Of a DNA stretch of 64,000 bases, positions 1 through 27,900 are shown piece after piece. The translations under genes and the position numbers were made by a program. Within the stretch, counting starts at the first letter, position 1. Each line of letters opens with the position of its first letter. Source of the stretch: Amoebidium appalachense (taxonomy: Eukaryota > Ichthyosporea); NCBI GenBank assembly GCA_963693365.1, contig CAVNZM010000003.1, positions 10,044,001 through 10,108,000 of the forward strand, written 5' to 3'. A model generated the notes under the pieces. It was given only the letters and a program-made list of their open reading frames with translations, ran no database searches and was not told the origin of the DNA.

Positions 1-2368
1 TCGCCCTCTTTCACCGGAAATGGAGGTCCGCAGTCGGACAGAATCGAGCCTGACTGGACTTTCCGGACAAAATCTGGGTTTTCTCAAAATATGATCGCCC
101 AAAGGAGCGCGGGCCCTTCAAGAAGTAGTAGAAAGCAAAAAACAGTGTGGTAGCTTGCCTGGGGCAAAGTTTGAAGGCTTTACGTTGTCTTTTCATCGAG
201 CTCACTATGTAGCGTTTTCCAGGGGCTCACCCGCTCCGGAGGGATTCTGGGCCAATTTTGATCTGGCGACAGACGAGGAATGCGGAAGACACACGATAAC
301 CCTTGTTGGTTGGCAAGCGCGCTGGTACCCTCTTTTATTACCAATCACCTTGGTCCAAAGACAAAAAAGGAGGAAACTGGGCATACCAAGAAAGCGCGCG
401 CGACTCTCGACCACTAAGCTGTAGGGGGGGTCGCCTGAAACGGGCCACCGTGGTGGCTCGTTCGGCTTGAATGAGCCACATAAGTGGCTCATAGCCTCAT
501 AGGCGACTTATCAGGAGAGAGAGAGGGGGGGGGAGGGGGAGAGAAAGAGGGAGGGAGAGAGTGAGGGGGAAGAGAGAGAGAGGGAGGCAGAGAGAGGGGG
601 AAGGGAGAGAGAGAGTGAGGGGGAAGAGAGAGAGAGGGAGGCAGAGAGAGAGAGGGAGTGATACGGCCGCAGCCGCGGGGGACCAACACAATCATATATG
701 CTGGGGGAAGGTGGCTCCCCCAGGTCCGAGGGTGGGGGAATGGGGGGGATAATATTAGGACTTTGCTCTGAAATCCCAGCCATGGCGTCCCCCCTCCCCC
801 CCTTCCCCCCCCCCCCTTGATCCTCCCTAGGCCTGGGCCCCCCCCCCCCCCCCCCGCGGCCCTCCTCCCCCCCCTCCCCCCCCGCGGCCCCTCCCTCCCC
901 CCCCCCCCCCCCTTCCCCCCCCCCCCCCCCCCGTTCCCCCTGCCCCGGCCCCCGACTTTGCTACAAGCTTGAGGTACGTTCTGATTGGTGGAGGGTAGCC
1001 AATAAATCTTAGCGATATCTAAAGGCAACGAATCGCACCCCTCTGAAATATAACCATAAATAGCTAGTGAACAGTGACTAATTAGCCTAAATTAGGGTTA
1101 AAATAACCTGGCTATCAACGAGGAAACCACCGCCAGCGGCGGCTAAGTCTTCAAGAGCGTATTCCTTCTTCGACCAGTTAGCTGCAAAGCACTAAAGATA
1201 TAATGTTAAGCCACAGCATAAATTATGTAGAACATTAGCTATTCAAAAGCGTAGGTTATGCATATGTAACCTATCAGCTGAAAATCTGTGCCGTGGTTTT
1301 GCACTCTTCAAACATACCTAAGAATGCTTCCGACCCTCGTATATATCGTAGCTTTCGATAAAAACGAGGAGATGCATTCCAGAGTAAAAAAAATCGGAGT
1401 CCGCTCGCGCCGAAAACCGAATCAGGCTTTTGAAGCAAAAGTGAAAACAAAAAAAACACGCAGTTTTTTCCAAAGAAGAAGACTCCGCAGGGCTCCATTA
1501 CATTCATGTTTTTCCTATTTATTACCTTAAGCAATAGAAGTTTTAGCTGTGAAGTAACATTTATTAAGGGAAGGAGAGAGGGGAGAGGCCTGGCACATCG
1601 CTGGAGCAGCTGCCTATTGAGCTTTTGCATTTTGTTTCTCGTTACTTTCTTTCCGAGTGTACAAGCGCAAGTGTCAAGCGAAGGTGTAAGGCAGGGAGGA
1701 CAATTTTTCTACACCCAACCAATTTGAGGCTCAGGTACTTTGGCTGCACTTTCGAGGCAGCCGGTGTTGAGTTTTTAGCTCTTCCCAACTAGAGCTGTTT
1801 TGCAGGTGAGATTTGCGTTGAAGAATGTAGCAGGGGTCACAGTGCTTGCCCAAAGGGTTCTAGCAAGTAGGATGCACCTCCCTGGCTCATTAGTAAGCGG
1901 CCATGGACCAAAAAAAAAATTCTTAGGTCCAATGTTTTTGGTGCTGATTTTTTTTTCCTGACCTGATTTGTCGAATAGAAATTTGCATTACATCGGACAC
2001 GTCCTGGAGCCACAAGGGGGGTGTTTTGTTTAAAGAGGCACGTTAGGCACACCAGCACATCTTTATGGACTCTCCACATACGATGCATTGTTTGTAGTGA
2101 CACCAAACATTCGCTGTCTCTCACTGCATTTGAGGGAAACGACTTTCAACCCTAATAAGCTCGAGAGAGCTAACCGTGGCCATGTACACTCTGAAAACGT
2201 GCATTTTCCAAACACCTAGTATCTTGAGAATACAAGTATTCCACCTCTCTCCTCTTCACTCGAAATCAATATGCATTCCAACATCTAAACTATCAAGAAA
2301 TCAGCCTTTCTCCCTCTTCCTTTTTGCTTCCTTTCTCACGCTGTTTGAACTAAACAGGTGTCTGCACG
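1..2368. other. Upstream region of the WIP-like gene, no gene recognised
   Basis: No ORF here resembles a known family. Open frames of up to about 90 codons at 155-424 (+) and 205-492 (-) overlap on opposite strands. Purine-rich (GA)n sequence fills 509-660 and poly-C/poly-G tracts fill 780-950. An inverted CCAAT pair lies near 980-1010 (attggt ... ccaataaa). A pyrimidine-rich stretch ends in aaacag at about 2357, just before the first ATG of the WIP-like gene, so a 5'UTR intron could end there. Promoter position is not determinable. Confidence 0.5.
453..492 (+). other. Two mutually exclusive hairpins sharing an arm
   Basis: Positions 453-463 (GTGGCTCGTTC) pair with 469-479 (GAATGAGCCAC) around a 5-nt loop, with one G-T wobble. 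Positions 471-479 (ATGAGCCAC) also pair perfectly with 484-492 (GTGGCTCAT) around the loop ATAA. The middle arm can therefore form only one of the two stems at a time. No function is inferred. Confidence 0.5.
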
Positions 2369-16674
<14,306 letters not shown>

Positions 16675-19487
16675 ACCCACACCCTTGTGAATCAACCAAC
16701 CACAGGCTGCGAATTTGTACGGTTACGATGAAACCCCCTGCCGCAATTCTGTGTGGCTTTGATACATTTCATTTCCATTGCCAGATACCTGCAAAGTGGA
16801 AGTGTTTGGTTGAGGTGGTGTTGTTGGGGAATTCTGAAGCGACATTTCTTTGTTAGATGGGTGGCTTAGGCAATATTGATTGTGGGGTTTTGTGTAACTG
16901 TATGGTTATTCGTGTTCGATTAGACATGTGTTTTTTTTTGTTTTTTCTTATTTCTTTGTTTGTTTTTGTTCATAGTTGGTATTCCTGTTGGTAACCAATA
17001 TGAGCTTGGCTTTCTGTTTGAGGTGTATTTGATTGATCGTTTAGCAAAACAGGGGCACTGATTGTCTTTTTTTTGTTAAGTTTTTGTATGTGAAGTCTTG
17101 AGCTCTTGTATCAATTAGGCTCAGCAGAAAAACACAGTCATTCTTCTGTTATATATATACAAACAATTGCTACAGTAACTGCATATGTGAGCGCGCACAC
17201 ACAGCGGGTAGGGGGTAAATGTTGGAAACTGGGGTAAACGCCGAATTTTTCCTAATCAAGGTTTATACAGCTTCTGAATTTTGTGGTGATTGTGGTTGTG
17301 CGTATGCATTCATGTTAGTGGTTGTGATGCGATTCAATGCACAGCCTGATGTTAACAAGTAGAATAAAGTGTTGCATACGAATTATTGGCAAGGCAAGCA
17401 CCTCGCATCATACATGGTGCCTGTGGTTACGCATATGTTGTTGTGTTCATGTGACTTTCTGAGTACTCGTATGGATGTTGGCAAAAATGCAGTAGGTGTG
17501 ACATGAAGCGGACAGGCCGTCCCCCCCCCCCCCCCCCCCCCCCCCCGGGTGCCCCCTTAAGCTTCCCACATCCATACGTGAACCACTGATTTCCAAATGT
17601 CCTTGCAGCAGAGTATAGCTAGCTAGCTGTTGCCCATTTGGCATTTTTCTGGCTATATTTTTTTACTAATAGGGAATCCTAGAAAAATGTCGATGATGCA
17701 TCAATATGGTCAGAATCTCCACGTGTTGTATGTTAAACGCAGCTTACATGTACATGCATACGCTTCGAATTCAGTGATGCTGTGTGCACACGGTGCGCTG
17801 CATCACCGTGATGTGCATGCACTATTGTTAGGGATCCATTTTAATAAATCTCCTTTTTATTTTTAGATCTGTCTTAATTCTGATTTCAGTGGACCAGGTG
17901 ACCGTGACAATCAGCTCTCCATGCTGCATGTTTGGCTACATCCAGCTGTAGCTACATACTATAGTTAGTTATTTATTGTACTTGCACCGTTCTCCTGGCA
18001 GGCATACCTCCGAAAGTGATGCAGTCACATGCGTGATGCTTACCATCATGGCCCCCCCCGACCAAACGTTACTAACACAGGCTATGCATATGTGGCATGC
18101 ATATGGCATGTTGGTGCCGGCGCCGACTCAGCGGTTTCTTTAAATTTCACGGTGTTTCTTTCTTTTCTTTTTTTTGGCCCCTTTTCGTCCTTCCTTGAGC
18201 ACCCACTACTGCCAGCTGCAGTGGTATTATTATATGCAAATTATCTACTTGTATATCGAAGAACGTTATATTATTGAGGAGCCGCTTTGGCCAAGTGGGT
18301 AAGCCCTCGCCTCTGCCGCAAGAGATGGCACAAGGGTATCTGATGTAAGACTATCGGTACACTCTATATTGGAGGGCTTTCATTGGGGAGCCACTTTCAT
18401 CCAATCCATCATGTTCGATTTAGTTTGCACGTAATTGCTGGTCTCGCTCAGAGACATGAAGCAACCCCTGCACACGCACGTGGGGGGTGGGCCCGGCGAC
18501 ATTCTTGTTTTTGGTTGTGCTAAAGTTTTCTTCTAGAAGGCATGTATTCGAATAGGCGGGGTTGTTTTCAGTTTTGTGTTGAGGGATGGGGAGTGCTGCA
18601 CACTTTTTTTTTTTGTTGGGTACAGAATTTAAATTTTGATAAAAAAAAGTTGTTTTTTTTTAAGGAATATTCCTACTTTTTTTATTGTTTTATAAAAACT
18701 TTTTTTTTATCATCCGAACCATGAACTTTTTTGTTGAAGTCAAACCGAAATGAATGGCATGGTATTTGTTGCGGGGGGGGGGACACTATTATGAGGGGAT
18801 TGTGCTGTTGTATTGGAAAAGAGGCCCGTGCACGACACCCATACAAGTCATGGCATGCAAGGGCTCACTTCTGAAGTATGTAACTCACAGCTCAGGGATC
18901 AGAATGCAAAAAGTGCAAATTCAAATTCGCAGATATCATCAGTGCTACAACAATCACACACAACATAAAACACACGCAGAGTCAAGGCATCCGCATGCGC
19001 AGGGAGCATATGCAGTACCAAGATCACATAACTGTTTTCAGTGACTCGTGTTTGCCGGTTCTAGACGGTAATTATAAGCGGTGGTACAATTGCACAAGGA
19101 TGTTTTACTTTAACACTGTGCTAGGCTCAGCCGAGCAACTAACAGCAATTCCAGTCAACCTTTAAAGACGGGACGCCAGCCACAGGCTAGCAGCCCACCC
19201 CCTCTGGCGGAAACTGCGTGCAATTAACACCGGGCCTACTATTCACCACCATACACACACACACACCATGTGTATCAAAACCCCCAAATTCTGAATCCAA
19301 AAATCCAAATAAATTGGGGTGGGGTAAACTACGAAACGGGAGGAATTTCCATATCCATTAGGAATTTTGTGATAATACGTCATGTATGTCGTATGAAGCT
19401 AAAAGCGGATACACGCTTACAAATGCTGGTGTGTTGGAAGAGAGAGTGAGTGGGTTGTGTGAAATTTCAATGCATACTTTCATGCAT
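16675..19487. other. Intergenic region between convergent genes
   Basis: This holds the 3' flank of the WIP-like gene and of SDHA. An AATAAA stands near 17362 on the plus strand. T-rich sequence fills 16920-17080 and 18600-18710, and a poly-C tract lies at 17521-17546. No recognisable gene is seen. A tRNA-like A-box fragment near 18282 has no complete cloverleaf. Confidence 0.6.
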
Positions 19488-19980
19488 TTAGTACACACGG
19501 ATCACGGGGGGAACGGTGGAGACCTCGGTCTCGTCGAGGGTCTTGTCAATGACTGGGCGGTAGTCGAGCTTGACCTTGTGCTGTGGGTGAGAAGATATAC
19601 GTGAGATATACTAACAATTTCATCTCACTGATTGCTTGGAAAGTTCAACAAAAGAAGCAGGAAAAGGATCCATGGTCCTAATCTGCAATTGCCGGGTGGC
19701 GAGATAGACATATATATATACCTCAAATTACATCTCACGGTTGCTTAAAAAGCTCAAGTGTAAGTGGCACCAAAGAGATGGTTTTCTATTGTGCAATTAA
19801 AATAACTTACACAAGAACAACTTACACGAGAATAACCAAGGAAGAGTCGAGTATACGAAGCATGATCATACAAGAAGAATGCAAGAAAAACAATCAAAAA
19901 AGTAGGAACATTGCAAACATAAATGTTCTTGCTTCTCCCCTCTCTCACACGTATGCATGTGTGTGTATTTTTTTTTTCCT

Positions 19981-20030
<50 letters not shown>

Positions 20031-20328
20031 GCGTACGTCGGGGGTGACCCAGGAGAGGGTGTGCTTGCGCCAGTGGTCGGTCTTCATCTGCTGGCCCTCC
20101 AGAGGCTTGGAGTAGTCGTACTCGTCCACTGTGTGCACACGGGTGGTTAGCATGTGTGTGTGTGTCTGTGGATTTCGTTGTTGAAATATGGCTGTACCCC
20201 CCCCCCCCCCCCCCCAAAAAAAAAAACCCCGCAACCAGTTTGTCCTGATGGATGAAATTGAGAGTTTCCCCTTTTTCTTTTCTTCTTCGTCTTTTTTTTT
20301 TTTGTTGTTGTCGTCGATGTTGTTTGCG

Positions 20329-20384
<56 letters not shown>

Positions 20385-21300
20385 GGGTATCCGAGAGTAC
20401 ATTTGTGTGGAACCAAAATTCTATGTGTGCGTGGCTGTGTTTGTATAAAGGTGCTATGCAAGCGTGTACGTGCCTGTGCCTGCACGTGTGCGCTTTCGTG
20501 TATGTGTGTGCATGTGAGCATGTATACAGGTGCATGCACGCACCTCTGCTAGGGTAATCCTCGCGGGCGTGTGCGCCACGGCTCTCCTTGCGTGCCTCAG
20601 CAGAGTAGATGGTCTGCTGGGCGTTGGTCATCAGGTTCTGCAGCTCCAGGGTCTCGATAAGGTCAGTGTTCCACACAACACCACGGTCCTTGACTGTAGC
20701 AGGGAAGAAAGAAAGGGGTTGTTAGTGGAGGATAAAGAGTGTGAGATGAAGTGACGGAAAGCACGTGAAGGAAGAAAGAAAAGAAGATGTGTGTCAAGGT
20801 TTCTGTAGAATGGTGCTTATCCATCTATACCGGCCGCAGTGTGGAGCTGAAAAGGGAAGATATTTGGGTTGGGGGTTGGAAGGGGGCTGGGAGGAGGCAG
20901 GAGGAGGGGAAAGGAAGTACAAGATATACGCATCACACCTCTACCGGAGCATCCTACGCACCAAGACAATGAATAACCGCCCAGACACCAGGAGCAACAA
21001 AGAACGGAAAGGGGGGAGAGGTGTGTGGGTGTCTGCGTGTGTGTTTGTTGGGGAGGGGGGGGGGGGGGGGGGAAGACACGTACTGCCGAGGTCCTTCATG
21101 TCAGCGACGCACTCGTCCAGCTTGACGCAACCCTCCTTGAGGGTGGGGCCATCACGGAACACGGCAGCGTGGTTCTGCATGGTGCGCTGCATCTTGAGGC
21201 GGAGATCGGCAGTGGGCGTATGGCCGGTGGAGTTGCGCATGCTGTAGAGAAAGTATACGTGTGGGGTGAGAACGGTGTATGTGTGTGGGTTGAGTAGAGG

Positions 21301-21340
<40 letters not shown>

Positions 21341-21547
21341 TGTGTGTGGGGAGGCATTTGACACGAGAGAATCGGGTTCAAGTGGATTCAAAAATATGAC
21401 TGGTCTTGGATAAACGGGGAAAAAGGCAAAAGGCTCGTTTAATAGTCTTCAACAACTTTACCGAGAAGAGAGCCCTTATTTGCCTATCTGGTTTATGATC
21501 TTGTTGGTGTTTTTTTTTTTTTCCCCTTCTTTTTTGCGTGTGTTGGG

Positions 21548-21583
<36 letters not shown>

Positions 21584-21934
21584 GAATGCGGAACACGGTA
21601 CGAAGTACGCATACACGAAGGACACATGCAAAGGCAAACATTCAACATAGCCATGCGCGCAGTATGCGTCATAAGCAGAGCCCATCCTCAGGGAGGACCT
21701 AAGTCATCAATTGCGTCTTTGAGTTTCGACCCCTTAGCCCGCGTATATACAACGCTCCAACTCAGACAGCAGCATCAACTGAACTTGGGCGGGTCAACAC
21801 GTCTTGATCAAAGACGAGCAGGGTTGCTTATGCAAGCAAGGTGAGCAAAACGGTGAATATGTGTGTGCAAACTAATGCAGTGCAGCGAAAAATGCGTATG
21901 TGCTTACAGATGCACGACACAGAGCAACCATGCC

Positions 21935-21966
<32 letters not shown>

Positions 21967-24900
21967 CTGGGACTGGGGCTGTTCCATACTTGTCGAGGTT
22001 AGCAATGGAGGCCTCTCCGGCGCCGGCGGGCAGAGGGGCGTGGGGGGCACCGGGCTTGTTGGTGGCAGCAATGGTGTTGGCGCATGCACGGCCGAACACA
22101 ACGATGTCCAGAAGAGAGTTGGCACCAAGACGGTTGGCACCGTGCACGGAGGCGGCGGCACACTCGCCGGCGGCGTACAGACCCGGGACAACAACGTCCT
22201 GACCGTTCTGTTTGGGTAAAAAGGGAGAGTATACGTGTAAGTAATTGGGGTTATCATGTGCGTGCGTGCTTGTGTGTCACTCTCTGTACCCGGGGAAAAG
22301 AGGGGGGGGGGGGGGGGGGTTGATATTACCAAGCATAAAATCATGGAAACGACACAGAGCAGATCTTGCAAAACCAATTGCACACCTGAATGCATCACTA
22401 GATGTAATAATGTGTTCCTTTTCATTTCTTTGGAGGTGTGTGTGTGTGTGTGTGTGTGTGTGGTGGGGGGTGGTGGGGGGATGGGATTTGAGGGCTTGAG
22501 ATATACCTGGTAGGTGATAACCTGGCCGAGATAGTTAGTGGGGATACCGCCCATGTTGTAGTGCACGGTGGGCAGCACGGGGATGGGCTCCTTGGTCACA
22601 TCAACACCGGCAAAGATGGCGGCCGTCTCGGAGATACCGGGCAGACGCTCGTGGAGGACCTCAGCGGGCAGATGGTGAAGCTGCAGGTACACGTGGTCCT
22701 GTGGGGGGAGAATGGGGGGGGAGGGGGGTGTTAGAGGCGTACGTGTGTGTGTGTCAAAGATGGGGGGAGGTCGGTTTTCAGCTATGTGAACTAAGCGTGA
22801 GTGTGGGTGTGTGATTCCTTTGGTTATAAAGGTGTTGAGCCTATCCACACGAGTGCACGTGTGTGCACCTATTGGTCATGACGGCCGTCAACTGGCGTGG
22901 CACATTTCTGAAGATGTCGGTGTGCATGGTGTGTGTTTGTGTGTACTTCCCCCCACCAATATCTCCGCATACTTGCTTTGTTTCATCAATATCAATCTTA
23001 GGACTTTGGCAGCGACACTCCACATCATCCCCACTCTCCCATCACCCCCGGGAACAACCACCCTCCTCCCCCCACCCCCCCCAACAAACACACACGATAC
23101 TACTATGATACTCAAAGCTCAACTGCAACACATAGAAAAGAAGCATCCAGATGTCAACATAAACGGAACATTCCGTATGGAAAACGGCATACAGCAAGAG
23201 CCAAGGCACACCCAGACACAGACATATGGAAAATGGAACACGGCATACCTTCATGGGACCGACACCGCGGCCCTCACGGATTTCGATGGTGGAGGCACGG
23301 GACACGACGTCACGGGAGGCCAAATCCTTGGCGCTGGGAGCATAGCGCTCCATGTAGCTGGTGACGTGTAAATGTTAGAACACTGTGCTCCAGTGGGAGA
23401 GGCATGCAGAATGAAATACCATAAATGCGAATGGTTTTTAGGTTTTTGCCATCGTGCTTTCTGGCGGATACGGTACCAAGTAAAAACAACGTAGAAACAC
23501 ATTATGTGAGCAAATAGAGAGAACAACGGCATAGGCCGCAAAGAGAGAGGGGGGGGGGGGAATAATGCATGAAACACGTGTGCATGTAAGCATGTTTGTG
23601 GATGTGTTTGTGGTGTGAGGCCAGAGAGGGGGGGGGGGGGGGGGAGGGGGGTTGAATGCGGAACACGGTACGAAGTACGCATACACGACGAGAAGCATGG
23701 TGCAGGACATGCAAAGGCAAACATTCAAGTATGCAACATCAGCCATGTGCACAGTATGCGTCATAAGCAGAGCCCATCCTCAGGGAGGACCCAAGTCATC
23801 AATTGCGTCTTGAGTTTCGACCCCTTAGCCCGCGTATATACAACGCTCCAACTCAGACAGCAGCATCACCTGAACTTGGGCGGGTCAACCCGTCTTGATC
23901 ATAGACGAGCAGGGTTGCTTATCCAAGCAAGGTGAGCAAAACGGTGAAGATGTGTGTGCAAACTAATGCAGCGCAGCGAAAAACGCGTATGTGCTTACAG
24001 ATGCACGACACAGAGCAACCATGCCCCGGGGGGGGGGGGGGGTTGGACTGCATCAGACCAGCATGGGTGTACGTGTGTGTGTGCCTCGGGGGAAAGAGAG
24101 AACACATACCGCTCGCCCTCAGAGTTGAGCAGGTAGCCACCCTCACCACGGCAGCCCTCAGTGATCAGGCAGCCGGCACCGTAGATGCCAGTGGGGTGGA
24201 ACTGTACGAACTCGAGATCCTCAAGGGGGAGACCGGCACGGGCAACCTGAGAGCGTCCAAGAAACGTGAGAAAACGGGGACATAAATACCACCTGTTATG
24301 TTAGCGCATATGGTAGATGTGGGAAAACAAGAACACAATACACCGAGGTGCAAGAAACCAGGCATGACGTGTGGGAGGGAGAAGGGGGGATGGGGGAGGG
24401 GGGATGTGTTATCAAAAGCATCCCCTCTGAAAGGGCACAAAAAGGACGAGACTTCAAATATTCTAGGATCTGTTGGGTCCTATAAGTCCGGCAAGATAGA
24501 GCCACTTCTGTACCAACAGCAAACACCAGGAGGTACATGCTGTTTACAGGCGTGCGCGTGTGTGGACGTGTGTTTGCACGCACTTGGAACAGTGCGTGTG
24601 TGTGTGAACACATGTATGTGCGTGTGTGCAGGTGAAGGTGCTGAGTTCACTTAAAAGAGACGTGTCTCTCTCTCTGTGGTGTGTGTCGTGTGTGAGAGTG
24701 CATGTGCATGCTTATGAGCATGTAAGTGTAGTTCACCCACCATGGCGTTACCGTCACCAGTGCAGGTGTGAGCAGAGGTGCACGAGAAGTAAGCACGGCC
24801 ATAGCCGCCGGTGGCCAGGACCACGTTGTGGGCCCTGAAACGGTGGATGGAGCCATCCTCCATGTCCATGGCAATCACACCACGGCAGGCACCATCCTCC

Positions 24901-27900
24901 ATGATCAGGTCCATGGCAAAGTACTGGGGGGGGGGGGGAAGGAGGAGGGGAGAAGGGTAAGTATGTGTTAGGTAATGCCCGAAGGGAGGGGAAGAGGGGG
25001 GGGGAGGGGGGGGTTTGTTTCACAATTCGCCCAAGTGCACGTATATGTTCCCGATGGACAACGACAAAATTGTGGGGGGGGGGGGGGGGGGGGGGGGGGC
25101 TACAGTGTCGCAAATTACGAAGTGCACGATATTTACCACGAACAACCCAGCGCAGCTTTGACAAAAGAGCACAAAACGGAGAGTGTAAGCCATAACAGGT
25201 TATGTAGCACGATTTCCCGGAGAAAGAAAATTTTCGACAAGACAAAAAAAGAGAAACCAAGGGGACGGACAGATATTGGCAGCCAACTACCCGGGACGAC
25301 ACCAAGCCAGAACCAGGGAAAGGAATGGGTGCCAAGTTCTTTGCCGGGGAAATGATCGGAGTGGCAATGGAAAGTGCCCCCCCCATCCGTATTCCGGCAA
25401 AACAAAACCCCCAAACATATTCCGTTTAAGGCAGCTCTCCTGATGATACGTGAAAATCATTAGGCACACACAAACCAAGAGATCAACGAGGGCTCTTATC
25501 GGCTCAACATAGTCTATCTAGACCCGCCCCCCCCCCCCCCCCCCTCTCCCCCTACCGATGCCATGGACTCGAGAAGAGGGAGGTTTGTGTATATGTGTGT
25601 GTGGGGGGGGGGGAGGGGGGAGGGTCAAAATACTATTCTGATCACACACCTCGATGAAGTAGTTGGCGCCCTGGTGGCGCAGAGACTGGCCGTACAGGGT
25701 GTGCAGGATGGCGTGGCCTGTGCGATCAGCCACGGCACAGCAGCGGTGTGCCTGGCCTCCCTTGCCGAACTTGAGTGACTGGCCGCCGAACGGGCGCTGG
25801 AAAGAGAGAAAACGTAGGTGTTAGTGGATGTGATTGATGCGTTCGTGTCAGAAATAAGCTGGACATTGAAATACTTAGGGCAATGACAAATGTATGTGTG
25901 TGAAGTGCGTGTGTGTGTGTGTGTGGTGGGGGGTGGGGTGGGGTGGGGGGGTGGGGGGGGGGGGGCGGCTGGGAGGTGTGTATCGGATCAGAAGGGGTAT
26001 ATAATTGCAGGAGTGGAGGAGGAGAAACTATAGGTGAACGCAAGAGGAGACCATAAACAAGCTGACCTTCCTCTCAGAAAAAGCATGCCAGAGAGAGACA
26101 GCAGAAAGTAAGAATTGCCTTGCACAAAAATATCCGAATACACACCGACCCCGCCCCTCCCCCCTCTTCCGCCGGAGCAAACACATGAACACAACACTCA
26201 AGCCCATATTTTGCCCAAGATCTCACCTGGTAGATCTTTCCCTCGTCCGTACGTGAGAAGGGGCAACCGTAGTGCTCCAGCTCGATCACAGTCTGCGTAA
26301 GTATATCCGTCAGTCATTCGGAAAACAAACAGTTTCTCTCCGTTACTGGTTCCCGTCCAAAAAATAAATATATTTAATAAAACCTAACGACCCGGTTTCT
26401 CCCGCTCACCACACGCCTCTGTTGTTAGAGAGTTTCAGAAACTTGTCATTCCAACCATCTTCCGACTTATCGAGCACATATTTTTTTAGCTGGAGGTTAA
26501 CCGGGCAGGGGGATGGGGGAGGGGGAGGGGGGGTTGACTGTATTACAAAGTATCAAATAAGCATTCACACCGGACAACACTTTGATTTCACAGATCTCTC
26601 GAGAGGAGCATACATCATGATTAGGGCCCATCCTTCCGGGTGAGGAGTGGTGCTGGTGGTGGTGGCGCTGTGTGTGTGTGTGGGGGGGGGGGGGGGGGGG
26701 GGGGGGGGCATACGCGGGGGGCCTCGCGGGTCATGTAGTGGATGGCATCCTGGTCACCGAGCCAATCAGAACCCTTGACCGTGTCGTAGAAGTGCCACCG
26801 CCAGTCATCCTCGGTCATATTGCCGAGGGCAGCGTTGATACCACCTGGAAACAAAAGGTTTGTGCAATTTAGAGAGCGCTTTTACCGCTTTTCTTTTAAA
26901 CCTATTTAGAAATGCTTATACCGTTTCATGAAACGTCTCACACAATAATGTATTTTATGTGGGTGTAGGTCCCACGAAAGAGGACTTGCAGAACCGATCT
27001 AACGCGTAATCTGACCGTGTTTTGCAGAACCGTCAAATACACGGTATTACGCTAGTCAAATGATGATAATAATTCTGTCAACCTCAACAAAAAGTGTGTT
27101 TGCATGCAATTTTCAAATCTCTATCGCTTCGTCCTTCCTTTCGATCCCTACATCCACTTACACCACCGAAAACCAATTTTCGAGAGCAACACAGCTTATT
27201 TGTATGTGCACCAACTGAAAAATGTCGCTATCTCCTCTGGGTTTACATTCATCTCCTCTGGTTTTAAATTCGTACCCTCCACTCCTTCGTTGCACCCCTC
27301 CCCCCCTCTGCACGTGCATTTCACATATAACCTCCACCCCCTCCACCCCATCCCATACTCAATCCCGTCAAACAGTAAAGAAATTTCTTACCCTGGGCAG
27401 CAACGGTGTGAGAGCGGGTAGGGAACAGCTTTGTGATGCAAGCCGTGTTGAAGCCCTGCTCGGCAAGACCGAAGGCAGCACGCAGACCGGCACCACCGGC
27501 ACCAACCACAACGGCATCGTACGTGTGGTCGATGATGTTGTACTGCGTGTGCAGGAAAACAGAGAAAAAAAGTTAGAAAGCATGTTTTGGAAAGGGAGAT
27601 ATTGAGTTGAACAGCGGCACTGCTCATTCACAAACAGGCGAAATAATGGAATTACACGATGCTGCAACGTGTGCTCAGAGAAAGGGAAAACGGAGTTGCA
27701 CAATTCTATAAATATATGACGGAAATTAGGAAAAACGTCCACCTGTATTCATTGTATTCATTTTGTGTGTCAACATTTGGTGTTTTGGAGTCCCCACCCC
27801 TTGCCGCGTAAGATCAGAGACAGAGCAAATAGTAATAGTGTGGGCATCTGGAGTATCGGCATAAACACGCCTGACACATAGGGAACGAATGAAAGTACAA

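Noticed and set aside
155-424. 89-codon ORF near the window start
   Set aside because: No recognisable family, an equally long frame on the other strand, and no coding signature to choose between them.
18282-18360. tRNA gene (A-box-like tttggccaagtgggtaagcc)
   Set aside because: No anticodon stem or T-arm can be formed and no B box follows. At most a tRNA-derived fragment.
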